Positions 1-4,600 of a stretch of 7,204 nucleotides of DNA are shown here, piece by piece (positions within the stretch are counted from its first letter, which is position 1; each line of letters opens with the position of its first letter). The stretch is taken from contig JAFGFP010000134.1 of NCBI GenBank assembly GCA_016931015.1, positions 1 through 7,204 on the forward strand, read 5' to 3'. Both the position numbers and the translations under genes were made by a program. This DNA comes from Dehalococcoidales bacterium. Lineage in GTDB: Bacteria > Chloroflexota > Dehalococcoidia > Dehalococcoidales > UBA5760. The notes under the pieces were generated by a model, which searched no databases, was not told the DNA's origin, and was given only the letters and a program-made list of their open reading frames with translations.

Positions 1-244
1 AGCGCGGGGCCGGCGGGGCGGCGCTCGGCGATGTGGTCGGCGTGGTCGGCGTGGTCGGCGTGGTCGGCGTAGCCGAGGTCGTGGACCCCGTAGCCGAGGT
101 TGTGGTCGGTGTGGTCGGGGTGGTCGGCGTGGTCGGCGTGGTGGGCGTGGTCGGCGTGGTCGGCGTGGTCGTGGTAGTACAACCCGCCAGAATCAGAGCC
201 ACCACTACAGCCACTGTCATCAGTGGCACTACAAATCTCTTCAT
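1..244 (-). CDS. Lipoprotein with TTP-repeat linker, N-terminal part (probable ABC substrate-binding lipoprotein)
   Basis: The reading frame starts at ATG (244-242) and stays open for 81 codons to the window edge, so the C-terminal part is missing. Residues 1-21 form a lipoprotein signal peptide: MKRF, then a hydrophobic stretch, then the lipobox LAGC with Cys22 as the expected lipidation site. After Cys22 comes a linker made almost only of Thr and Pro (TTP repeats, residues 23 to about 75), broken by Ser/Ala/Gly segments and ending in SAAPPAPR. A good Shine-Dalgarno (AAAGGAG, minus strand within 251-258) lies about 6 nt before the start. It follows two RbsC-type permease genes on the same strand, so a sugar-type substrate-binding protein is the most likely identity. 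That is inferred from context, since the ligand-binding domain lies outside the window. The Thr/Pro linker would hold the domain away from the membrane and could be glycosylated. The plus-strand Gly-Val reading of the same DNA is a shadow. Confidence 0.8.
   Translation of the reverse strand, partial: MKRFVVPLMTVAVVVALILAGCTTTTTPTTPTTPTTPTTPTTPTTPTTTSATGSTTSATPTTPTTPTTPTTSPSAAPPAPR
34..172. repeat. 9-bp tandem repeat encoding the TTP linker
   Basis: Four exact copies of TGGTCGGCG fill 34-69. Eight 9-bp units of the same motif in another phase (consensus CGTGGTCGG, some with one or two changes) fill 101-172. Between them an 11-bp unit, GTAGCCGAGGT, occurs twice (69-79 and 90-100). On the minus strand each 9-bp unit encodes Thr-Thr-Pro. 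Because the unit is a multiple of three, gain or loss of copies changes linker length without breaking the frame. Confidence 0.9.
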
Positions 245-299
245 TCCACTTCTCCTTTCCTTTGAGTCTTAGATAGTCTCTCCAGTCACTCTCACCAGC

Positions 300-323
300 T
301 CAAATACCGTGCTCCATAGGCAC
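300..323 (-). other. Possible 7-codon upstream ORF with strong Shine-Dalgarno
   Basis: On the minus strand a perfect AAGGAGG (328-334) is followed after 4 nt by GTG CCT ATG GAG CAC GGT ATT TGA. Initiation could be at the GTG (323-321) or at the internal ATG (317-315), 10 nt from the Shine-Dalgarno. GTGC and GCAC inside it can form a small hairpin. It ends about 55 nt before the lipoprotein start, so it could act as a leader peptide or ribosome-loading site. A chance match is quite possible. Confidence 0.22.
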
Positions 324-334
324 TTAGCCTCCTT

Positions 335-356
335 ATCCTGACATTAATTACAGGAT
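335..356. repeat. Inverted repeat ATCCTG-N10-CAGGAT
   Basis: Two perfect 6-bp arms (335-340 and 351-356) flank an AT-rich 10-bp centre, ACATTAATTA. The 22-bp size suits either a dimeric regulator's operator or a small RNA hairpin in the lipoprotein leader. No regulator gene is in the window to match with it. Confidence 0.35.
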
Positions 357-361
357 GAACA

Positions 362-374
362 AGAGGTTACCTCT
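362..374. repeat. 13-bp palindrome AGAGGT-T-ACCTCT
   Basis: Perfect 6-bp arms flank a single central base, 6 bp from the ATCCTG/CAGGAT inverted repeat and 25 bp from a minus-strand TTGACA. It is operator-like in size, but short palindromes arise by chance, so its function is unproven. Confidence 0.3.
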
Positions 375-505
375 GTAAGGCGGAGAAAGTATCTTTAGTT
401 GTCAAGACTCGCTGGAATGGCGGAAGCTACCCTCTTACTCTGAAAATAGCATGAAAATGTTAATTTCCTGTTAAGAAAATGAAGTATTAACGTGGAGAAC
501 TTATC

Positions 506-1525
506 TCAGCGCCCCCGACGGCGCCAGGTGTCAATAGCCACGGACAGAATGACTATCACCCCCAAGATAGTACTCTCGAGGAAGGGGTCGGCACCCAGTA
601 TCGCCATACCGTTACGGATAACACCGATTACCAAAGCCCCCAGTACCACCCCCACGATGGTCCCCTTACCACCGAAGAGGCTCATGCCACCAATCACCGC
701 TGCGGCGATGCTCTGCAACTCAAGACCATCGAAGCTCGAATAGGAAACCGACATCACGCGCGCCGTCCGAATCATGCCCCCGAGGCCAGCCAGGAGCCCC
801 GAGATAACGTAGACCGAGAACTGCATGTTCTTAACCTTTACCCCGGAGAGGTAGGCTGTACCGGGACTGCCGCCGGCGGCAAAGACCGACTGCCCGTAGA
901 CAGTATGGTGCCAGATGAAATAGCAGACGACCGCCACCACGATGAAAATGATACCCGCCACCGGGAAGCCGCCCTCGGGGATGAAGCCCTGCCCGAAAAA
1001 CTTGAGAGGGGTTACCATTCTGGTAATGGTGAAGCCTCCGGTGATGAAGAACCCCACCCCGTGGGCTATCTGCCAGACACCCAGGGTGGCGATTAAGCCC
1101 GGCACCTTAATACGGGATACCACGAGGCCGCTGATGGCCCCCAAGCCAGCTCCCAGAGCGAGCATGGCCGGTATCCCCTGCCAGACAGGCGCCGCATAGC
1201 CCAAAATCTGCTGAAACTCCTGGGTGGTCATCATGGCGCTACCCAGGGCCGAGGTTCCGAAAGCAATACCGGCTACCGAAAGGTCGATACCACCGGTTAA
1301 GATAACAAACGCCTGGCCGATGGCGCATATCCCCATGGTCGCTGTCTCCACCAGCACCATCTTCATGTTGCGCACCGCCACCGCTTTGCCGCCGGTGGCT
1401 ATGGCCATGGCAGCAACAACAGCCGCCAGAATAATACCCAGAGTTGCATTTTCATGTCTGAAAACACGCCCGGCGACACCACGCGCCCCAGCTTTGTCTC
1501 TTCGCTCTACACTTTCTGTCGTCAT
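506..1525 (-). CDS. ABC transporter permease, RbsC-like (BPD_transp_2), second of the pair
   Basis: This 339-residue integral membrane protein is close to the usual length of ribose-type (CUT2) permeases. It is strongly hydrophobic, with about eight to ten likely membrane segments after a short charged N-terminus (about residues 1-25). Family signatures visible are GQAFVILTGGIDLSVAG (70-86), the cytoplasmic loop TVYGQSVFAAGGSPGTAYLSG (208-228), which by family resemblance should contact the ATPase, GLELQSIAAAVIGG (267-280), and a basic C-terminus, TWRRRGR. It starts at ATG 1525-1523, 30 bp after the stop of the first permease. No strong Shine-Dalgarno is evident, so translation may be coupled to the upstream gene. 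It is clearly a paralogue of that permease, and the two probably form a heterodimeric channel. The substrate cannot be read from sequence; sugars, autoinducer-2-like compounds or nucleosides are possible for this superfamily. Confidence 0.9.
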   Translation of the reverse strand: MTTESVERRDKAGARGVAGRVFRHENATLGIILAAVVAAMAIATGGKAVAVRNMKMVLVETATMGICAIGQAFVILTGGIDLSVAGIAFGTSALGSAMMTTQEFQQILGYAAPVWQGIPAMLALGAGLGAISGLVVSRIKVPGLIATLGVWQIAHGVGFFITGGFTITRMVTPLKFFGQGFIPEGGFPVAGIIFIVVAVVCYFIWHHTVYGQSVFAAGGSPGTAYLSGVKVKNMQFSVYVISGLLAGLGGMIRTARVMSVSYSSFDGLELQSIAAAVIGGMSLFGGKGTIVGVVLGALVIGVIRNGMAILGADPFLESTILGVIVILSVAIDTWRRRGR

Positions 1526-1555
1526 AACCTATACTCTATCAATAGTGATTACGGC

Positions 1556-2548
1556 TTAGCGGCGCTCCCGCCGTATAATGTCAATCGCCACCGCCCCGAT
1601 TATGATTGCCCCTTTGATGATGTAACGAGCGGCATGGCCCATGTGCATGACACTGATAGCATTAGTAAGCACCCCGATGATGATAGCACCCAATACCACC
1701 CCGACGATGTTCCCACGCCCGCCGAAGAGGCTGATGCCGCCGATGGCACAGGCCGCGATGCTGTCCAACTCAAGACCCCGCAGGGCCTCTATCGAAGCCG
1801 CCATCCCTCGCGACAGGAAGAGCAAGCCACCCAACCCCGCCAAAAGACCCGAGATAATGAAGACGTAGAGGGAGGTTCGCCTCACGTTTATTCCGGAGAG
1901 GAAGGCGCTTACCGGATTACCCCCGACGGCATACACGTTGCGGCCGACACCGGTATGATTGAGGACAATATAGGCCGCCACCGCCACCGAGAAGAAGATG
2001 ATGGGCGCCGCCGGCAGAGAACCGGGAATCGCCAGGCTCTCCGGCAGCTCCATGAGGGCTTCGCCGTTGGTTACATAGTAAGCAACTCCGTAGCCCAGCT
2101 GCCAGACACCGAAGGTAGCTATCAGCGAGGGAATGCCGAAACGTGAGACCAGGGTGCCATTCAGCAACCCCCAGCAGGCGGCCACCAACAGCATAACCGG
2201 GATGGCCAAAGCGAGAGACGCCGGGTAGCCGAGGATATTCTGCCACTGGGTGGTCATCATGGCGCCACCCATCATCATGGCCATGACGCCCACGCCAGAA
2301 ACCGAAAGGTCGATATTACCGGTCAGGATAACGAACGCCTGTCCCACCGCCACCACACCACGAACCGAACTCTGAAGAAGAACGTTGGCGATATTAGAAG
2401 GGGTAACGGTCGCCCCCCGGGAGGCACCACCCAGCGCTGCAACCAGGCCCACCAGAGCCATGCCTATGGCGAAGTTTTCGTGGGCAACAACCCGCCGACC
2501 TATCCCACGAGCAGCTTCACCCTCCGGCCTCTGAATAACTCCAGCCAT
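1556..2548 (-). CDS. ABC transporter permease, RbsC-like (BPD_transp_2), first of the pair
   Basis: A 330-residue multi-pass membrane protein of the ribose/sugar CUT2 permease type. Signatures are GQAFVILTGNIDLSVSG (69-85), the loop TGVGRNVYAVGGNPVSAFLSG (199-219, the likely ATPase-contact region), GLELDSIAACAIGG (258-271) followed by SLFGGRG, and a basic C-terminus ending RRERR. It starts at ATG 2548-2546 with GGGAG (minus strand, 2556-2560) 7 nt upstream. A near-consensus promoter lies about 75 bp before the start, so this gene probably heads a transcript covering both permeases and perhaps the downstream lipoprotein. It shares the same core motifs as the neighbour at 506-1525, showing an old gene duplication. 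No ATP-binding subunit lies next to it, so the ATPase must be beyond the window edge or elsewhere in the genome. Confidence 0.91.
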   Translation of the reverse strand: MAGVIQRPEGEAARGIGRRVVAHENFAIGMALVGLVAALGGASRGATVTPSNIANVLLQSSVRGVVAVGQAFVILTGNIDLSVSGVGVMAMMMGGAMMTTQWQNILGYPASLALAIPVMLLVAACWGLLNGTLVSRFGIPSLIATFGVWQLGYGVAYYVTNGEALMELPESLAIPGSLPAAPIIFFSVAVAAYIVLNHTGVGRNVYAVGGNPVSAFLSGINVRRTSLYVFIISGLLAGLGGLLFLSRGMAASIEALRGLELDSIAACAIGGISLFGGRGNIVGVVLGAIIIGVLTNAISVMHMGHAARYIIKGAIIIGAVAIDIIRRERR

Positions 2549-2616
2549 AATCTATCTCCCACGACAGGTTGACAGACAGGACCAATTAAATCTTGCTAAC
2601 GGGGCTAGGTAATTTA

Positions 2617-2630
2617 GGTATAGTTATACC
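2617..2630. promoter_or_regulatory. Perfect 14-bp palindrome over the permease -10 box (candidate operator)
   Basis: GGTATAGTTATACC has perfect 6-bp arms around a 2-bp centre. It contains the whole -10 hexamer of the permease promoter and reaches the expected start site. A repressor dimer bound here would block RNA polymerase, so it is a natural operator candidate. The bound protein is unknown and no regulator gene lies in the window. Confidence 0.45.
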
Positions 2631-2651
2631 GCAATTTTTAGCGCTTGTCAA
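2623..2651 (-). promoter_or_regulatory. Near-consensus sigma-70-type promoter for the permease genes
   Basis: On the minus strand a perfect -35 box TTGACA (2646-2651) is separated by exactly 17 bp from TATAAC (2623-2628), a five-of-six match to the -10 consensus. Transcription would start near 2616 and give a leader of about 65-70 nt before the permease ATG at 2548. Confidence 0.72.
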
Positions 2652-2672
2652 TAGGTTTAACAAAATTGATAA
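2645..2672. repeat. Imperfect inverted repeat overlapping the permease -35 box
   Basis: TTGTCAAT (2645-2652) and ATTGATAA (2665-2672) are inverted copies with one mismatch, 12 bp apart. The first arm contains the complete -35 hexamer on the minus strand. It could be a second regulator site, but the AT-rich composition makes chance more likely than for the palindrome over the -10 box. Confidence 0.28.
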
Positions 2673-2753
2673 CAAAAAAGTGTCCACAGAACTAATGACG
2701 CCGCTGAAAATGATGCCCTCAAGGATCCAAAATGACTACTTGTAATAAATAAT

Positions 2754-2827
2754 ATCGGGCAGGCTCTAGAGTCCTGAGACCCAAGCCACCGCAGGCGCGG
2801 CGGCCCCAGTTTCGAGCCTGCCCCGAT
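2754..2827 (-). terminator. Large two-tier hairpin after the binding-protein gene (possible terminator or structured RNA)
   Basis: Arms 2754-2766 and 2814-2827 are complementary over 13 bp with one extra C. Inside, 2783-2791 and 2798-2806 form a 9-bp stem with a 6-nt loop. The inner stem works only in minus-strand RNA: its three G.U pairs would be A.C mismatches in the plus-strand transcript. It begins 14 nt after the binding-protein stop codon and is followed on the minus strand by an AT-rich run (ATATTATTTATT) rather than a solid T tract. It is therefore an atypical terminator, a 3'-end stabilising structure, or a small palindromic repeat. It does not fold as a tRNA. Confidence 0.45.
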
Positions 2828-2833
2828 AAAATT

Positions 2834-2845
2834 GCTAGCGCTAGC
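2834..2845. repeat. 12-bp palindrome GCTAGCGCTAGC at the binding-protein stop
   Basis: This is two direct copies of GCTAGC, itself a palindrome, so the 12 bp are fully self-complementary. It overlaps the last two codons of the minus-strand gene (CGC TAG) and sits 7 bp from the large hairpin. No function is apparent. Confidence 0.4.
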
Positions 2846-4205
2846 GCTCACTCCAGGGTGGTATTGGCAGGACAACCGAAGGAGAATCACTCACGCGCTT
2901 TCCCGTGGGGTACAGCGGCCAACGTGTGCCGTCGACATTCTGGCTGATTATGCCGGTGGCATACTTACTCTGCCCATTCTCGTCAAACGCGAACTGTTCA
3001 AACCGCAACACATGTAGGGCGGGGAGAAACGGTGAACCGTCCGGCAGCTGCACCTTCTCCACAAGAGCGCGGCTTAAATCCAGCTTAGTCAGGGCTAACC
3101 GGAGATTATTCCGGAACTTGTCCAGTTCGAGGCTGAACTCAATCTCCACACTCTGTCCCGGGAGCGATGCCCCCAACTCCACCATACGCTCGAGGGCCTC
3201 TTTAACCAGCCAGACGGCATGATAGGCGGTCGCTATTTCCGGGGTGTTCCAGTCCTCGTCTATCCTGGCACGCACTCCGTCATCAATCCACTCGTAGTAG
3301 CTTCTATCCTGCGCTACCGGGTCGGCGGCCTCGTAGACAAAGCCGTACTCATAGGCTTCCAACGGCAGCGACTCGTAGAAGACCGGGTCGGCAGTGCCCC
3401 ACCCCCAGGAATAGACCCCGTAGGGGAAGTAGCTCTCCCGCGCCATCATCTCCTGATAGAGCACGATAGCATCTCCGGTATAGTTACAGGTAAAAAGCAG
3501 GTCGGGCGATGCCGCCTCGGCGGCGGCCAGTTGAGCGGCGAAGCTGGCAGCCGCCGGGTCGATAGTCTCCTCGCCGACTATATCGATACCGGAGGCCTCC
3601 GCCTGCTCCTTAAAGGCCCCGACTACCGCGTTACCCTGGTCGTCGGGGACATACATCACAAAGCAGCTCTCAGGAGCGGGCAACCCCGCCTCAGCTGCCG
3701 ACTCCGTCATCCCGGCCACAATCTGAGCGGCAGCGGCTTCGGCACCAGCCGTGGTGCGGAAGGTGTATGCCAGACCCTGGTCGGTAATCGGTTCCATGTC
3801 CAGCGGGCAGATAAAGGGCACCTCGTACTGCTCGGCCACCTCGGCGATGGCCGTTGCCGTGGGCCAGGCGCCTATCAGAAAGATGACTTCTTCCTCGGTA
3901 ATCAGGCGCTCCGCCTCGGCGGCCGCCTGGGCCGCAGAACCGCCATCGTCAGCCACGATAAGGTCAAGCTGCATGGAATACATGTTTCTGATGCCGCCCC
4001 AATCGTTCATCTGCTCGACAGCGACTTCGGCGCCGGTACTGAGCCTTAAGCCCATCTCGGAATAAGGACCGCTCAAATCGACAATCATGCCGCATGGCAT
4101 CTCGTCGGGGTAGTCGGGTCGTTCGGGCGGTTTCGGTCGACAACCAGTAACAATCAGGCTGGTAACTAACACCACGACTAACAGGAGAACAATAAACCTT
4201 TTCAT
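2841..4205 (-). CDS. Substrate-binding lipoprotein, LivJ/Peripla_BP_6 type
   Basis: A 454-residue extracytoplasmic solute-binding lipoprotein. Residues 1-21 are a signal peptide ending in the lipobox IVTGC, with Cys22 as the lipid anchor, followed by a short Pro-rich linker (RPKPPERPDYP). The periplasmic-binding fold starts near residue 37 with MIVDLSGPYSEMG and GAEVAVEQMNDWGGI (58-72), typical of the branched-chain amino acid (HAAT) family. IVADDGGS (83-90), LIGAWPTATAIA (110-121) and CPLDMEPITDQGLAYTFRTT (133-152) match the order of the ligand-pocket loops of LivJ. The usual small Ser/Thr residues of the third loop are replaced here, so the ligand may not be Leu/Ile/Val. The ATG at 4205-4203 has AGGAGG (4211-4216) 5 nt upstream, and a promoter lies about 170 bp upstream. 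Its neighbours are RbsC-type permeases rather than LivH/LivM, an unusual pairing. It may serve them or work with a transporter encoded elsewhere. Confidence 0.88.
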   Translation of the reverse strand: MKRFIVLLLVVVLVTSLIVTGCRPKPPERPDYPDEMPCGMIVDLSGPYSEMGLRLSTGAEVAVEQMNDWGGIRNMYSMQLDLIVADDGGSAAQAAAEAERLITEEEVIFLIGAWPTATAIAEVAEQYEVPFICPLDMEPITDQGLAYTFRTTAGAEAAAAQIVAGMTESAAEAGLPAPESCFVMYVPDDQGNAVVGAFKEQAEASGIDIVGEETIDPAAASFAAQLAAAEAASPDLLFTCNYTGDAIVLYQEMMARESYFPYGVYSWGWGTADPVFYESLPLEAYEYGFVYEAADPVAQDRSYYEWIDDGVRARIDEDWNTPEIATAYHAVWLVKEALERMVELGASLPGQSVEIEFSLELDKFRNNLRLALTKLDLSRALVEKVQLPDGSPFLPALHVLRFEQFAFDENGQSKYATGIISQNVDGTRWPLYPTGKRVSDSPSVVLPIPPWSER

Positions 4206-4373
4206 TCTTCCCTCCTCAGTTTAGTATTCGCTAGCTTAATTTCACACCTTACTGACTGTGGTAGCTGGAAAACAAACCCAGGAGACTGACTAGCCCTATA
4301 TCATTAATTCAGAGTGACTTACCGGTCTAGATTAACCATCCTTAATAACCAGACTATATTTTACACTAGATAA

Positions 4374-4402
4374 ATTATAAGGCACAAATCCTAAAAGCTC
4401 AA
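4374..4402 (-). promoter_or_regulatory. Promoter for the substrate-binding lipoprotein gene
   Basis: On the minus strand TTGAGC (4397-4402, four of six consensus bases) and a perfect TATAAT (4374-4379) are separated by 17 bp. The expected start near 4367 leaves a leader of about 160 nt. The spacing and perfect -10 make this the best promoter candidate for the gene at 2841-4205. Confidence 0.6.
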
Positions 4403-4413
4403 CCCCGATCCCC

Positions 4414-4434
4414 TCCCCCGAAAATTCCGGGGGA
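4414..4434. repeat. GC-rich hairpin TCCCCCG-N7-CGGGGGA between divergent promoters
   Basis: Perfect 7-bp arms (4414-4420 and 4428-4434) flank AAAATTC. It lies upstream of both divergent promoters, so it is not transcribed from either, and there is no T tract on either side. A DNA-level role (operator or boundary) is more likely than termination, but is unproven. Confidence 0.4.
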
Positions 4435-4481
4435 TATAAAGTACGGCCGCGCCGGAGAACGCCCCGGCCCGGCTGGTCTTA

Positions 4482-4511
4482 TTGCGCCTTAGAATCGGGG
4501 TGTGGTATAAT
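4482..4511 (+). promoter_or_regulatory. Extended -10 promoter for the nusA-rnpM-infB operon
   Basis: A perfect TATAAT (4506-4511) is preceded by TG at the extended -10 position (TGG-TATAAT, 4503-4511). A weak -35, TTGCGC, lies at 4482-4487 with an 18-bp spacer. The extended -10 probably compensates for the poor -35. Transcription should begin near 4518, giving a leader of about 83 nt that contains the intrinsic terminator. Confidence 0.72.
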
Positions 4512-4537
4512 CACGCTAGGTGAAGATTTGCGTTGTG

Positions 4538-4561
4538 AAGTGGGTGTTATCCCACTTTTTT
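4538..4561 (+). terminator. Intrinsic terminator in the nusA leader (candidate attenuator)
   Basis: AAGTGGG (4538-4544) and CCCACTT (4551-4557) form a perfect 7-bp stem with a 6-nt loop, followed by a six-T tract (4556-4561). It lies after the nusA promoter and about 40 nt before the nusA start, so RNA polymerase must read through it to express the operon. In Bacillus the matching operon is known to be autoregulated through NusA-dependent termination in its leader. The same logic is inferred here. An antiterminator partner is not obvious. Confidence 0.78.
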
Positions 4562-4576
4562 ATTCTGGAGAGGATA

Positions 4577-4582
4577 ATGTAA
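4577..4582 (+). other. Possible start-stop minigene (ATG TAA) in the nusA leader
   Basis: GGAGAGG (4567-4573) lies 3 nt before ATG immediately followed by TAA. It sits between the leader terminator and the nusA start, whose own Shine-Dalgarno (GGGGGA, 4585-4590) comes just after. It could load ribosomes onto the leader, but the spacing is short and it may be chance. Confidence 0.18.
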
Positions 4583-4600
4583 CTGGGGGATTAGTGTGAG

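Larger units (their letters stand above)
245..505 (-). promoter_or_regulatory. Leader/intergenic region between permease 2 and the lipoprotein gene
   Basis: This 261-bp AT-richer gap has no convincing gene. On the minus strand it contains a perfect TTGACA (400-405) but no good -10 box 16-18 bp further on. It also has a 13-bp inverted repeat (362-374), a second inverted repeat ATCCTG-N10-CAGGAT (335-356), and a consensus AAGGAGG (328-334) before a tiny ORF (300-323). The lipoprotein's own Shine-Dalgarno is at 251-258. I see no clear intrinsic terminator after the permease stop, so read-through from the permease genes is possible. Confidence 0.4.
4206..4600. promoter_or_regulatory. Divergent regulatory region between the transporter and the nusA operon
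   Basis: This 395-bp region has no protein gene. It carries back-to-back promoters: one minus-strand (4374-4402) for the binding-protein gene and one plus-strand (4482-4511) for nusA. Between them is a GC-rich hairpin (4414-4434). An 8-bp inverted pair, ACCCCGAT (4402-4409) and ATCGGGGT (4494-4501), lies next to both promoters. An intrinsic terminator (4538-4561) follows in the nusA leader. The minus-strand leader of about 160 nt (4206-4367) shows no riboswitch fold I can recognise. Confidence 0.7.

Noticed and set aside
33..272. Plus-strand Gly/Val-repeat ORF
   Set aside because: It is the antisense reading of the 9-bp repeat. The minus strand gives a proper signal peptide, lipobox and Shine-Dalgarno.
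400..405. Minus-strand TTGACA as a promoter for the TTP lipoprotein
   Set aside because: The -35 is perfect, but at 16-18 bp spacing the next hexamers do not resemble TATAAT, so I do not call a promoter.
1454..2146. 230-codon plus-strand ORF antisense to the permeases
   Set aside because: The product has no recognisable motifs, is His/Asp/Arg-rich, and lies opposite two clear membrane permeases.
2754..2827. tRNA or tRNA remnant (74 nt with complementary ends, and a TTTCGAGCC-like stretch)
   Set aside because: The outer helix is 13 bp rather than 7, there is no T-stem complement around the TTCGA-like bases, and no anticodon or D arm can be drawn.
3219..4049. 276-codon plus-strand ORF
   Set aside because: It is an antisense shadow of the substrate-binding lipoprotein with low-complexity Gly/Arg/His composition.
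4206..4367. Riboswitch in the 160-nt leader of the binding-protein gene
   Set aside because: No known aptamer pattern or terminator-antiterminator pair was seen.
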